Source of the DNA: Ginsengibacter sp963792025
GTDB lineage: Bacteria > Bacteroidota > Bacteroidia > Chitinophagales > Chitinophagaceae
DNA length: 64,000 nucleotides
Direction: 5' to 3'
Assembly (NCBI GenBank): GCA_963792025.1
Contig: CAWBUS010000014.1
Location: forward strand, 49,074 to 113,073
Part shown: piece by piece, positions 51,250 through 58,877 of the stretch
Layout of the letters: the number at the start of each line of letters is the position of its first letter
Position numbering within the stretch: position 1 is the first letter of the stretch
Notes under the pieces: model-generated
The model's database searches: none
The model's input: the letters and a program-made list of their open reading frames with translations, nothing else
What the model was told of the DNA's origin: nothing
Position numbers and translations under genes: made by a program

Positions 51250-52266
51250 ATGCAAGACGAAACAGATTTACCCGGAAATATAATTATTGATAAAAATATT
51301 TTGGTGTCCGGGGCAGCAGGTCTCGTAGGCAGTGAAGTAACAAAACAATTGCTTGGCGCTGGTTATCGGGTAACAGCGCTTTACCATTCGATTCCTCTTA
51401 CTATATCTCACCCCAATTTAATCATTAAGCAATGCGATATTCTGGATACATCTTTACTGGAAGAAATAATGCAGGATATTACGCATGTTTATCATTGCGC
51501 CGCAATCATTTCGTTTGAGCCGAACGATAAAAACAAGCTCTTTAAAATTAATATTGAAGGAACAGAAAATGTTGTTAACGCATGCATCAATGCTAACGTC
51601 CAAAAGTTAATTCATGTAAGCTCGGTATCAGCGTTGGGAAGAATAAGAAATGCAGAAGTGGTTACGGAGCAGATGCTCTGGACTGAAGAAACAAGCAATA
51701 GTAATTATGGTAAATCGAAATACCTGGGAGAGCTGGAAGTATGGCGAGGAATTGGGGAGGGACTACAGGCAGTAGTTGTGAATCCATCTACCATTATTGG
51801 TGGTGATAACTGGGATAATGGTTCTACAGCATTATTCAAATCTGCTTATAATGAATTCAAATATTATACAGAAGGAATTAACGGCTTCGTTGATGTAAGA
51901 GATGTTGCAAGCGCAATGATTTTGTTAATGAACAGTCAAATATCCGGCCAGCGTTTTATTTTAAATTCCGAAAATCTATCTTACAAAGAAATATTTTTCT
52001 CAATGGCAAAATGTTTTGGAAAAAAACCGCCACAAAAAAATGTTACTCCGCTTCTCGCGGAAATTGTGTGGAGACTCGAAGCAATAAAAAGTGCTATAAG
52101 CGGAAAGAAACTTTTGCTTACAAAAGAAACAGCACGTACATCGATGGCTTCAGTAAAATATGATAGCAGTAAAATTTTAGAGGCCTTTCCAACGTTTGAA
52201 TTTATACCGGTAGCCGAGGCTATCAATTGGACGTGTAAAAACCTGAAAGAAAAATATCATCTTTAA
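51250..52266 (+). CDS. NAD-dependent epimerase/dehydratase family protein (extended SDR)
   Basis: 338 residues. Cofactor motif VSGAAGLVGSEVTKQL (about 18-33), VYHCAAIISFEPNDKNKLFK, active site Ser in HVSSVSALGR and YGKSKYLGELEVWR (YxxxK, about 156-160), then VVNPSTIIGGDNWDNGS. It belongs with the extended SDRs close to dihydroflavonol-4-reductase-like proteins, with no specific substrate. The C-terminal part (FGKKPPQKNVTPLLAEIVWR) fits that group. It is cytoplasmic. The next gene starts 21 bases after its stop. Confidence 0.88.
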   Translation: MQDETDLPGNIIIDKNILVSGAAGLVGSEVTKQLLGAGYRVTALYHSIPLTISHPNLIIKQCDILDTSLLEEIMQDITHVYHCAAIISFEPNDKNKLFKINIEGTENVVNACINANVQKLIHVSSVSALGRIRNAEVVTEQMLWTEETSNSNYGKSKYLGELEVWRGIGEGLQAVVVNPSTIIGGDNWDNGSTALFKSAYNEFKYYTEGINGFVDVRDVASAMILLMNSQISGQRFILNSENLSYKEIFFSMAKCFGKKPPQKNVTPLLAEIVWRLEAIKSAISGKKLLLTKETARTSMASVKYDSSKILEAFPTFEFIPVAEAINWTCKNLKEKYHL

Positions 52267-52287
52267 CTATCCGGCTAAAAAAATCCT

Positions 52288-53400
52288 ATGACAAAAAAAC
52301 TTTTTTTACCAGTCCTCTTTTGCATTGCAGGCATCTTTATTTTGAATAGCTCTGTCTTTTCGCAGATTACTTATTATACCGTTAAAGGAAGAGTAATCGA
52401 TAAAAATACAAGAGCTCCTCTTGCGGGCGCTTCGGTGTTTGCACAAAACACAACCTTTGGTGAAGCAACTAATTCGGATGGTTATTTCACGCTTAAAATT
52501 CCCGGTGGCGGCTATTCATTGATTGTAACCTTTACGGGATATGAAACCGGCACAGCTCGTATCTCCAATACTTCCCTACAGAATGATAGTCTTGATTTTG
52601 AATTAAGTCCAAAAGAAAAATTCCTGGAAGAAGTTACGGTTGCTATCAGTACGGAAGTTAAAGATGGCTGGAAGAAATATGGAGAGTTCTTCACACAAAA
52701 TTTTATTGGCCAATCAAAATTTGCCAGGCAATGTGTTATCAAAAACCCTGAGGTATTGCATTTTTATTTCAGTAAGAAAAGAAACCGTTTAAAGGTTTTG
52801 GCAAATGAACCTTTGATAGTAAATAATTTCGCTTTGGGATACAATCTGAAATTTGCTATTGATTCATTCACGAATGAATATAACACCAATACCAATTTAT
52901 TTATCGGGTATCCTCTTTTCGAAGAAATGCAGGGAACACCTGAACAGCAGCAAACCTGGAAAGAAAACAGGAATATTGCTTATAAAGGCTCGACGCTGCA
53001 ACTTATGCGAAGTATCTATAACAAAACTTTGACACAGGATGGTTTTGAATTGCAATACATAGTTAAGAGCAGCGATAAGGAGTATCCTATACCGTTAGAG
53101 AATTTATATGGAGCATTAAATTACGATAAGGATGACAGTACCAACGTCGTTGAGTTTATGCCCAATCAAAATGAAGTTGCCGTAATTTATGACAAGGCAA
53201 AACCTGATCAATCTTATCTTGACACAGACTCATCTATAAAAAAAGATTTTCAATTATCAACGTTGCTTTTTGCTCCGGGAGAGCCAATCGATATAGAACA
53301 AAACGGGTATTACTACGACCAGACAGATATAACAACTAACGGTTATCTTGCCTATAAAAAAATTGGAGATATGTTACCTTATGATTATGTGCCGGAGTGA
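52288..53400 (+). CDS. exported protein with carboxypeptidase-regulatory-like domain
   Basis: 370 residues with a signal peptide (LFLPVLFCIAGIFILNSSVF, cleavage near SQIT). Residues about 28-115 form a CarboxypepD_reg-like beta-sandwich (KGRVIDKNTRAPLAGASVFA, GYFTLKIPGGGYSLIVTFTG), the module found at the N-terminus of SusC/TonB receptors. The rest (about 120-370) is not a receptor barrel but a conserved Bacteroidetes extension with no known function (KYGEFFTQNFIGQSKFARQC, NEPLIVNNFALGYNLKF, GYYYDQTDITTNGYLAYKKI). It probably sits in the periplasm or on a membrane surface. It is the last gene of a possible pheS-to-here series and is followed by a MITE-like repeat. Confidence 0.82.
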   Translation: MTKKLFLPVLFCIAGIFILNSSVFSQITYYTVKGRVIDKNTRAPLAGASVFAQNTTFGEATNSDGYFTLKIPGGGYSLIVTFTGYETGTARISNTSLQNDSLDFELSPKEKFLEEVTVAISTEVKDGWKKYGEFFTQNFIGQSKFARQCVIKNPEVLHFYFSKKRNRLKVLANEPLIVNNFALGYNLKFAIDSFTNEYNTNTNLFIGYPLFEEMQGTPEQQQTWKENRNIAYKGSTLQLMRSIYNKTLTQDGFELQYIVKSSDKEYPIPLENLYGALNYDKDDSTNVVEFMPNQNEVAVIYDKAKPDQSYLDTDSSIKKDFQLSTLLFAPGEPIDIEQNGYYYDQTDITTNGYLAYKKIGDMLPYDYVPE

Positions 53401-53403
53401 TAA

Positions 53404-53603
53404 ATCAATGTACGATGTGAGACGTCTGATGTACGATATACTGATTCCGGAATATTCATTAATAAGCATAAGGGGTTGTATTAACACTTTGGTATAGACG
53501 AACTGAAGTTGAACTCAAATGGAAGTGTTGTACAGACTCCTAACCGTAAGGCCTATGGGTTATTCTTTTGCATCGCACATCCAACACCGTACATCAATCA
53601 TCA
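53404..53603. repeat. MITE-like element with degenerate terminal inverted repeats
   Basis: The left end (53404-53440; TCAATGTACGATGTGAGACG) is similar to the reverse complement of the right end (53571-53603; ATTGATGTACGGTGTTGGAT). About 130 bases between them hold no gene. The right end reaches the stop of the lpxD-like gene. GATGTACG-type repeats are often scattered in Bacteroidetes genomes; only one copy is seen here. Confidence 0.45.
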
Positions 53604-54548
53604 TTTTATTCCTTTCACTTTTTCCCAAATTTCAGGAAGGCGCTTTATAAGAACCAACTCCTTTCTTTTGCTAAAAAATTCCTGTATCGGAGTTCCCCAA
53701 TAAGTTTTATTTCCGTCGATGCTTGAAGTAATTCCGGATTGTCCCATTACAACTGCATTATCGCCAATAGTAATTGTTTTATTTACACCTACCTGTCCCC
53801 AAAGAGTTACGCCATCTCCTAAAGTAGTACCACCGGCAATGCCAACCTGGGCTGCAAGAATGCAATTTTTGCCAATCACTACCTCATGACCTATGTGCAC
53901 CAGGTTATCAAGCTTTGTTCCCATGCCAATTATTGTTGCATCGCTAACACCCCTGTCAATGGTGCAATTGGCGCCGATTTCAACATCATCCTCAATTATT
54001 ACATTACCGCACGAAGGCATTTTTTTATACCATGCTTTGCGGTTCTTTTTTGTATTTAAGTAAAATGCATCACTTCCCACAACGGTGCCGGAATGAATTT
54101 CTACATTGTTGCCAATAATCGTGTAATCGTATATCGAAACGTTAGGATGAATAATACAATTGTCGCCAACAATCACATGGTTTCCTAAAAAAACATTTGG
54201 CATTACGACTGTATTTTTTCCTGTAACTGCAGAGTTGCTCATCAATTTGTCCGTTGATGTAAAGGGGCGAAAATGCCGAACAATTTTCGAGTAGGCCTCA
54301 AAGGGCTCCTCCGTTATGAACAATGTTTTGCCAACCGGGACGGCTGTTTTTTTGTTGATGATAATAAATGTTGCATTGCTATTAAGGCAAGTATCATAAT
54401 ACTTTGGGTGATCAACAAAAACAATATCGCCATCATTTACTTTATGAATTTCATTGATGCCGTTTGCAAATGAATTTTCGTTACCTGCAATTTCTGCATT
54501 GATAAAACCGGCAATCCATTTGGCTGAAACTGGTGAAGGAAATTGCAT
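53601..54548 (-). CDS. lpxD: LpxD-like UDP-3-O-acylglucosamine N-acyltransferase
   Basis: The ATG at 54546-54548 (MQFPSPVSAKWIAGFINAEI) is preferred over one 21 bases earlier. The 315-residue product has an N-terminal uridine-binding-like domain (about 1-95; GDIVFVDHPKYYDTCLNSNA) and then a left-handed beta-helix of hexapeptide repeats (VVMPNVFLGNHVIVGDNCII and on). The catalytic region NLVHIGHEVVIGKNCILAAQ has both His of the LpxD HxxH signature, followed by GIAGGTTLGDGVTLWGQVGV. LpxD adds the second acyl chain in lipid A synthesis. The gene stands apart from other lipid A genes, so it could be a second, specialised paralogue. Gene symbol given with that caution. Confidence 0.82.
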   Translation of the reverse strand: MQFPSPVSAKWIAGFINAEIAGNENSFANGINEIHKVNDGDIVFVDHPKYYDTCLNSNATFIIINKKTAVPVGKTLFITEEPFEAYSKIVRHFRPFTSTDKLMSNSAVTGKNTVVMPNVFLGNHVIVGDNCIIHPNVSIYDYTIIGNNVEIHSGTVVGSDAFYLNTKKNRKAWYKKMPSCGNVIIEDDVEIGANCTIDRGVSDATIIGMGTKLDNLVHIGHEVVIGKNCILAAQVGIAGGTTLGDGVTLWGQVGVNKTITIGDNAVVMGQSGITSSIDGNKTYWGTPIQEFFSKRKELVLIKRLPEIWEKVKGIK

Positions 54549-55082
54549 AAAATATTTTTTAATAACCAAAGATAGAGCTTGTAAAATTTATGCGAAATGT
54601 ACTTTTTGCTTGTTTTAGACTCCGAATATAAAAAAGAAAAGATTTTTTTTGAAGTCATTGTTGAAAGAAAATATTGTCGATAAGAAGAAATAAAAAAATA
54701 AAAGCCACGTTATTAATAGAGCAAAGATTTTAAATTTATAATTTATGATTCTTTGCAAAAGATGATGCAGACTGATTTGTGCGAGGTGCAGATGATTTTA
54801 ATTTCGTAGTGATTTTTTTTCAGGACGATAAGAAACGATAGGGAAGCGAAATTTGAAAGACAAAATTGATTAGCCTTATCCACAACACAATTTTAAATGT
54901 TGATAAAAAAAACAATAAAATTTTTCCGTATCGAAAAAATTATTTTTAATATTGTGTAAGGAATTTTATTCCTGTACTTACTAACCCATCCATATAACAA
55001 GGCCCGTGCAGAAGTGACGGGCTTTATTATTTTTAATAATTCATCTGCTAATTTTTTTATTGTATTTCTTAAATGGATTTTA
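54549..55082. other. AT-rich intergenic region with a leader-like hairpin pair
   Basis: Most of this 530-base gap between divergent genes is very AT-rich and shows no gene. Towards its right end are a hairpin GGAAT/ATTCC (54960-54972) and, 20 bases on, the terminator listed separately. Together they would form a transcript of about 70 bases ahead of the pseudouridine synthase gene: either a small RNA or an attenuated leader. Confidence 0.4.
54990..55035 (+). terminator. intrinsic terminator upstream of the pseudouridine synthase gene
   Basis: GCCCGT and ACGGGC pair around GCAGAAGTG, extended by AAG/CTT with one bulged G, and followed by TTTATTATTTTT. It lies upstream, not downstream, of the nearest plus-strand gene and cannot serve the lpxD-like gene, which is transcribed away from it. 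Confidence 0.7.
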
Positions 55083-55676
55083 TTGTACCAGTATTTTGTT
55101 ATTCATAAGCCCTTTAATGTTCTTTCGCAGTTTACTTCGCAGGATGGAAAGCAAACCCTGAAAGATTTTTTTGATGTTCCTGTAAACGTGTACCCTGTAG
55201 GTCGCCTGGATTATGATAGTGAAGGATTGCTCATTCTTACTAACGATTCGTTTTTAAACAACTGTCTTTTGAATCCTTTGCATAGTCATGAAAGAGAATA
55301 TTGGGTGCAGGTAGAAGGAAATATTTCAGCCCAAGCAATTACACAAATTGAGAAAGGTGTTGTAATAAAAACCGCAGGAAAAACATATCACACAAAAAAA
55401 TGCCGTGCTGAAAAAATATTACAGCCTTATCAAATTAAAGAAAGGAACCCTCCGATTCGTTATAGAAAAAATATTCCAGAAAGCTGGCTGAAATTAATTT
55501 TAACTGAAGGCAAGAACAGGCAGGTGCGTAAGATGACAGCACAGGCAGGTTTTCCAACGTTACGTTTAATTCGTTATCGCATAGAAAAAATAACCATTGA
55601 GGATTTGCAACCCGGAGAAATGAAAATGCTATCTCAAACAGAATTGTATAACTTGCTGCAAATTAAAAAAAGATAA
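55083..55676 (+). CDS. RluE/RsuA-type 23S or 16S rRNA pseudouridine synthase
   Basis: I place the start at the TTG at 55083, giving (M)YQYFVIHKPFNVLSQFTSQD as expected for the family. An upstream ATG (55014) overlaps the terminator, so it is unlikely. The 198-residue product has no S4 domain, like RluE. The catalytic Asp lies in YPVGRLDYDSEGLLILTNDS. The remaining motifs (HEREYWVQVEGNIS and LTEGKNRQVRKMTAQAGFPT LRLIR) are those of the RsuA/RluB/E/F group. It isomerises one uridine of ribosomal RNA. The next gene, yicC, starts 5 bases after its stop, so they are cotranscribed. Confidence 0.9.
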   Translation: MYQYFVIHKPFNVLSQFTSQDGKQTLKDFFDVPVNVYPVGRLDYDSEGLLILTNDSFLNNCLLNPLHSHEREYWVQVEGNISAQAITQIEKGVVIKTAGKTYHTKKCRAEKILQPYQIKERNPPIRYRKNIPESWLKLILTEGKNRQVRKMTAQAGFPTLRLIRYRIEKITIEDLQPGEMKMLSQTELYNLLQIKKR

Positions 55677-55681
55677 TCCTT

Positions 55682-56557
55682 ATGTTAAAATCAATGACAG
55701 GCTTTGGCAGGGCGGAACAAACCGTAAACGATAAAACTTATTTGGTCGAAATAAAATCACTCAACGGAAAGCAATTTGAAATAAATTTAAAAATACCCCC
55801 GCTGTTGAAGCCTTACGAATTCGATGTACGCAGTCTCTTGCAGGAAAGTTTATTGAGAGGTACCATTGAATGTTTTATCACAATTAAGCAAAACGGAAGC
55901 GCTAAACCAGTGGTTATAAATACAGATCTAATTAAAGCATATTACAGGCAAATTGAAGAGCTGGCGACCGATTTAAAAATTGATACTAATTCTGTTTTAA
56001 GTGCACTACTGCGTTTACCCGAAGTAGTGACGCCCAGCAATGAAGTCTTGGGAGAAAATGATTGGGCGGAATTAAAAAAAGTAATAGAAGGAGCATTAAA
56101 AGAATTGAATCTCCATCGCGTTGATGAAGGATTGTCTTTAGAAAAGGAATTGATGTTGCGCATCCAGAATATTAATGACCAGGAAGAAGAGATATTAAAA
56201 CTGGAACCAAAAAGGAAGCAAAGAATGAAGGCTGAGCTCATTCAGCTATTAGAAGAAAATGTAGGAAAGGAAAATTATGATGCAAACCGGATGGAACAGG
56301 AACTTATATTTTATATTGAAAAAATAGACATAAGAGAGGAGCAGGTTCGATTAAAAAACCACTGCGAATATTTTAAAACAATATTGAATGATAATGAAGA
56401 AGCCAAAGGCAAGAAACTGGCCTTCGTAATCCAGGAGATCGGGCGTGAAATTAATACGACCGGGTCAAAAGCTTACGATTCCGATATTCAAAAATGCGTT
56501 GTGCTCATGAAAGATGAACTTGAAAAAGCGAAGGAACAAATCTTTAACGTTCTTTAA
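55682..56557 (+). CDS. yicC: YicC family endoribonuclease-like protein
   Basis: 291 residues, full length. The N-terminal YicC domain starts MLKSMTGFGRAEQTVNDKTY and VEIKSLNGKQFEINLKIP. The C-terminal DUF1732 domain contains RMEQELIFYIEKIDIREEQV, RLKNHCEYFKTIL, GKKLAFVIQEIGREINTTGS KAYD and VLMKDELEKAKEQIFNVL. E. coli YicC is an endoribonuclease that affects small-RNA stability. In many genomes yicC precedes gmk; here gldH follows after 34 bases. It is the second gene after the pseudouridine synthase. Some caution about substrate is needed. Confidence 0.95.
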   Translation: MLKSMTGFGRAEQTVNDKTYLVEIKSLNGKQFEINLKIPPLLKPYEFDVRSLLQESLLRGTIECFITIKQNGSAKPVVINTDLIKAYYRQIEELATDLKIDTNSVLSALLRLPEVVTPSNEVLGENDWAELKKVIEGALKELNLHRVDEGLSLEKELMLRIQNINDQEEEILKLEPKRKQRMKAELIQLLEENVGKENYDANRMEQELIFYIEKIDIREEQVRLKNHCEYFKTILNDNEEAKGKKLAFVIQEIGREINTTGSKAYDSDIQKCVVLMKDELEKAKEQIFNVL

Positions 56558-56591
56558 GACTACCAATTCCAATTAAGAAAACAAATTAGTT

Positions 56592-57071
56592 TTGCAAAAA
56601 AAATACTTGAAAAAAATTCTATTCATATTGTTGCTTGCTGCAACTTTTGTTTCCTGTGCAAAAATTGATTTATTTGAAAAGCAGGTTGACATACCATCCC
56701 AGCAATGGTTTTATAATAACGTTCCATCGTTTTCTTTTCAAATAACCGACACCTCATCTTTATATAATTTATTCATTGTTTTGCGTCACACAGATGCCTA
56801 TGATTATAGTAACATCTGGCTGAGACTCGGTTCAAAAGCTCCAGGTGATACTATCCATTTCCAAAATATTAATCTGCCCCTGGCAACCGATGCTAACGGA
56901 TGGCAGGGAACGGGGATAAACGATATTTTCGAAGTTCGAAAAAATATAACCGCAGGCCCGGTTCCTTTTAAGAAGCCCGGAACCTATACATTTTCTATAT
57001 CGCAAATAATGCGTGAAAACCCATTACGACATATTCTTAATGTTGGCTTACGAGTTGAAAAAGTGAAGTAG
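56592..57071 (+). CDS. gldH: gliding motility lipoprotein GldH
   Basis: No ATG is available near the start. A TTG at 56592 gives 159 residues (MQKKYLKKILFILLLAATFV), and a second TTG at 56607 gives MKKILFILLLAATFVSC, also a complete lipoprotein signal with Cys at about 22 or 17. The mature protein matches GldH: IDLFEKQVDIPSQQWFYNNV, LFIVLRHTDAYDYSNIWLRL, GWQGTGINDIFEVRKNI, and the closing GTYTFSISQIMRENPLRHIL. GldH is one of the proteins needed for Bacteroidetes gliding and type IX secretion, in agreement with the T9SS cargo gene at 8396. TAGTTTTG (56587-56594) overlaps the first TTG and fits a -7 box, which would favour the second start. Confidence 0.88.
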   Translation: MQKKYLKKILFILLLAATFVSCAKIDLFEKQVDIPSQQWFYNNVPSFSFQITDTSSLYNLFIVLRHTDAYDYSNIWLRLGSKAPGDTIHFQNINLPLATDANGWQGTGINDIFEVRKNITAGPVPFKKPGTYTFSISQIMRENPLRHILNVGLRVEKVK

Positions 57072-57152
57072 TTGTGAACTGAAAATTTTTTTAGACTTGA
57101 TCTTTCTATTAAATTATAAGAAGGTTTTTCAATAAAAATTTTTTTGACGAGC

Positions 57153-58157
57153 ATGACAAATAAAGAGGCACTTAAAAGCAAATTCAAAATAAAGAGGCCT
57201 TTAACGATTTATATTTTATACTGGTTTTTGCTTTCTTATATCTTAGCGGCGTTGGGCTTTTGGTTTGTAGTATTAAACAAGCAAAATTTGCAGCTTAGTC
57301 GATATCAACAGGACTTGATAGATGTGGATGATGTTATGCATGAACAAAAGCAGCATGAAATTTTAACTGAAAAAAATACAAATGCCGCGCAGTACATTGG
57401 CGAAGGAATAACCTTCATTATATTAATCGGAGCGGGAGCCATTTTTGTTTTCAGGGCTATAAACAGGCAGTTTATCCAGGCACAGCAACAGGAGAATTTA
57501 ATGATGGCAATAACTCACGAACTAAAAACACCCATTGCTATAACAAAGCTTAATCTTGAAACTTTACAAAAAAGATTGCTTAGTAATGAACAGCGTCAAA
57601 AGCTTATTAGCGCAACGATACAGGAAGCAAACCGGCTGAATGCCCTTTGCAATAATATGCTTCTTACGAGCCAGATAGAAGCTGGAGGATATAAGATAAT
57701 GCAGGAAAACGTTGATTTTTCTAATCTCGTCAAGGAATGTGCGCACGATTTTATTGCCCGCTTCCCCAACAGAAAAATTGAAACAGAAATACCCGGGGAA
57801 GCTATAATTAGTGGTGATCTGTTATTGTTACAGCTGGCTGTTAACAATCTTTTAGATAATGCAATCAAATATTCCGGTAAAGAGGACATAGTTTTGCTTA
57901 AATTATTTCAACGTGCCAACGCAATCCATTTCCAGGTTATTGATGAAGGTCCCGGTATTTCTAATAAAGAGAAAGAAAATATTTTCGAAAAATATTATCG
58001 GGGCAGCCAGGGCAAAATAAAAGGAACCGGGCTTGGGTTATACCTCACAAAAAAAATTGTGGAAGCACATAATGGAATAATCAAAATAGAAAATAATCTT
58101 TTACGAGGTAGCATTTTTGAAATCGTATTAAAAGAATATAGGGATATTTCTAATTAA
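57153..58157 (+). CDS. sensor histidine kinase
   Basis: The ATG at 57153 is used; a TTG nine bases earlier is less likely. The 334-residue product has two membrane helices (YILYWFLLSYILAALGFWFV and YIGEGITFIILIGAGAIFVF) enclosing a short periplasmic part of about 50 residues. Next come HisKA with H122 (MMAITHELKTPIAITKLNLE) and a HATPase (N box LAVNNLLDNAIKYSG, G1 DEGPGISNKEKENIFEKYYR, G2 GTGLGLYLTKKIV). It is one of the compact kinases resembling RprX of Bacteroides, paired with an OmpR-type regulator 15 bases downstream. The small sensor gives no hint of the signal. Confidence 0.94.
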   Translation: MTNKEALKSKFKIKRPLTIYILYWFLLSYILAALGFWFVVLNKQNLQLSRYQQDLIDVDDVMHEQKQHEILTEKNTNAAQYIGEGITFIILIGAGAIFVFRAINRQFIQAQQQENLMMAITHELKTPIAITKLNLETLQKRLLSNEQRQKLISATIQEANRLNALCNNMLLTSQIEAGGYKIMQENVDFSNLVKECAHDFIARFPNRKIETEIPGEAIISGDLLLLQLAVNNLLDNAIKYSGKEDIVLLKLFQRANAIHFQVIDEGPGISNKEKENIFEKYYRGSQGKIKGTGLGLYLTKKIVEAHNGIIKIENNLLRGSIFEIVLKEYRDISN

Positions 58158-58172
58158 ATCAAATCAAATACA

Positions 58173-58877
58173 ATGCAAAAGAAACATTCTATTTTACTGG
58201 TTGAAGATGAAGAAAATTTACAGGATGCCCTGCGCTTAAATTTTGAAATGGAGGGCTACGATGTAACTTCCGCTTACGATGGTGCGGAAGCATTAAAGGC
58301 AATTCACAGCGAGTACTTCGATCTTATTGTGCTTGACGTTATGTTGCCCGAAATTGATGGTATTACAGTATGTGAAAACATAAGACTTTTCAATTCTGAA
58401 ATTCCTATTCTCATATTAAGTGCAAAAAACAGCAGCACCGATAGAGTAATGGGTTTACAAAAAGGAGCGGATGATTATCTTACAAAGCCTTTTGATCTCA
58501 CAGAATTGTTGTTAAGGGTTAAAAAATTAATTAATAAAAGCAAGCTTATTTCTTCTAAAGCGCCGATAACGGAAGTATTTAATTTTGGTAAAAACAATAT
58601 TAATTTTAAAGCGCTGGAATGTAAAACTAAAGGCGGTGAAACTGTTGCCCTTACTAAAAAGGAAGCCATGCTTCTTAAATTGCTTATCGAAAATAAAAAC
58701 GAAGTAGTTCCGCGTGAAAAAATTTTGCAAGCTGTTTGGGGTTATAACGTTTACCCAACAACAAGAACGGTTGACAATTTTATACTCAGCTTTAGAAAAT
58801 ATTTTGAAGACGATAGCCGCAACCCTAAATACTTCCATTCAATAAGAGGTATTGGCTACAAGTTTACTGATAACTAA
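58173..58877 (+). CDS. OmpR-family response regulator
   Basis: 234 residues. The receiver domain has the acidic pocket VEDEENLQDALRLNFE and the phosphorylated D55 (LIVLDVMLPEIDGITVCE), with Thr/Ser and Lys at ILILSAKNSSTD and YLTKPFDLTELLLR. The C-terminal winged helix (about 130-234) shows LTKKEAMLLKLLIENKNEVV, ILQAVWGYNVYPTTRTVDNF and FHSIRGIGYKF. It is the cognate regulator of the preceding kinase (15-base gap) and the only stand-alone regulator in the window. Its last four bases overlap the convergent batD gene. Confidence 0.96.
   Translation: MQKKHSILLVEDEENLQDALRLNFEMEGYDVTSAYDGAEALKAIHSEYFDLIVLDVMLPEIDGITVCENIRLFNSEIPILILSAKNSSTDRVMGLQKGADDYLTKPFDLTELLLRVKKLINKSKLISSKAPITEVFNFGKNNINFKALECKTKGGETVALTKKEAMLLKLLIENKNEVVPREKILQAVWGYNVYPTTRTVDNFILSFRKYFEDDSRNPKYFHSIRGIGYKFTDN

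Noticed and set aside
53509..53703. 64-codon plus-strand frame after the carboxypeptidase-regulatory protein
   Set aside because: It runs through the MITE-like repeat into the antisense of the lpxD-like gene.
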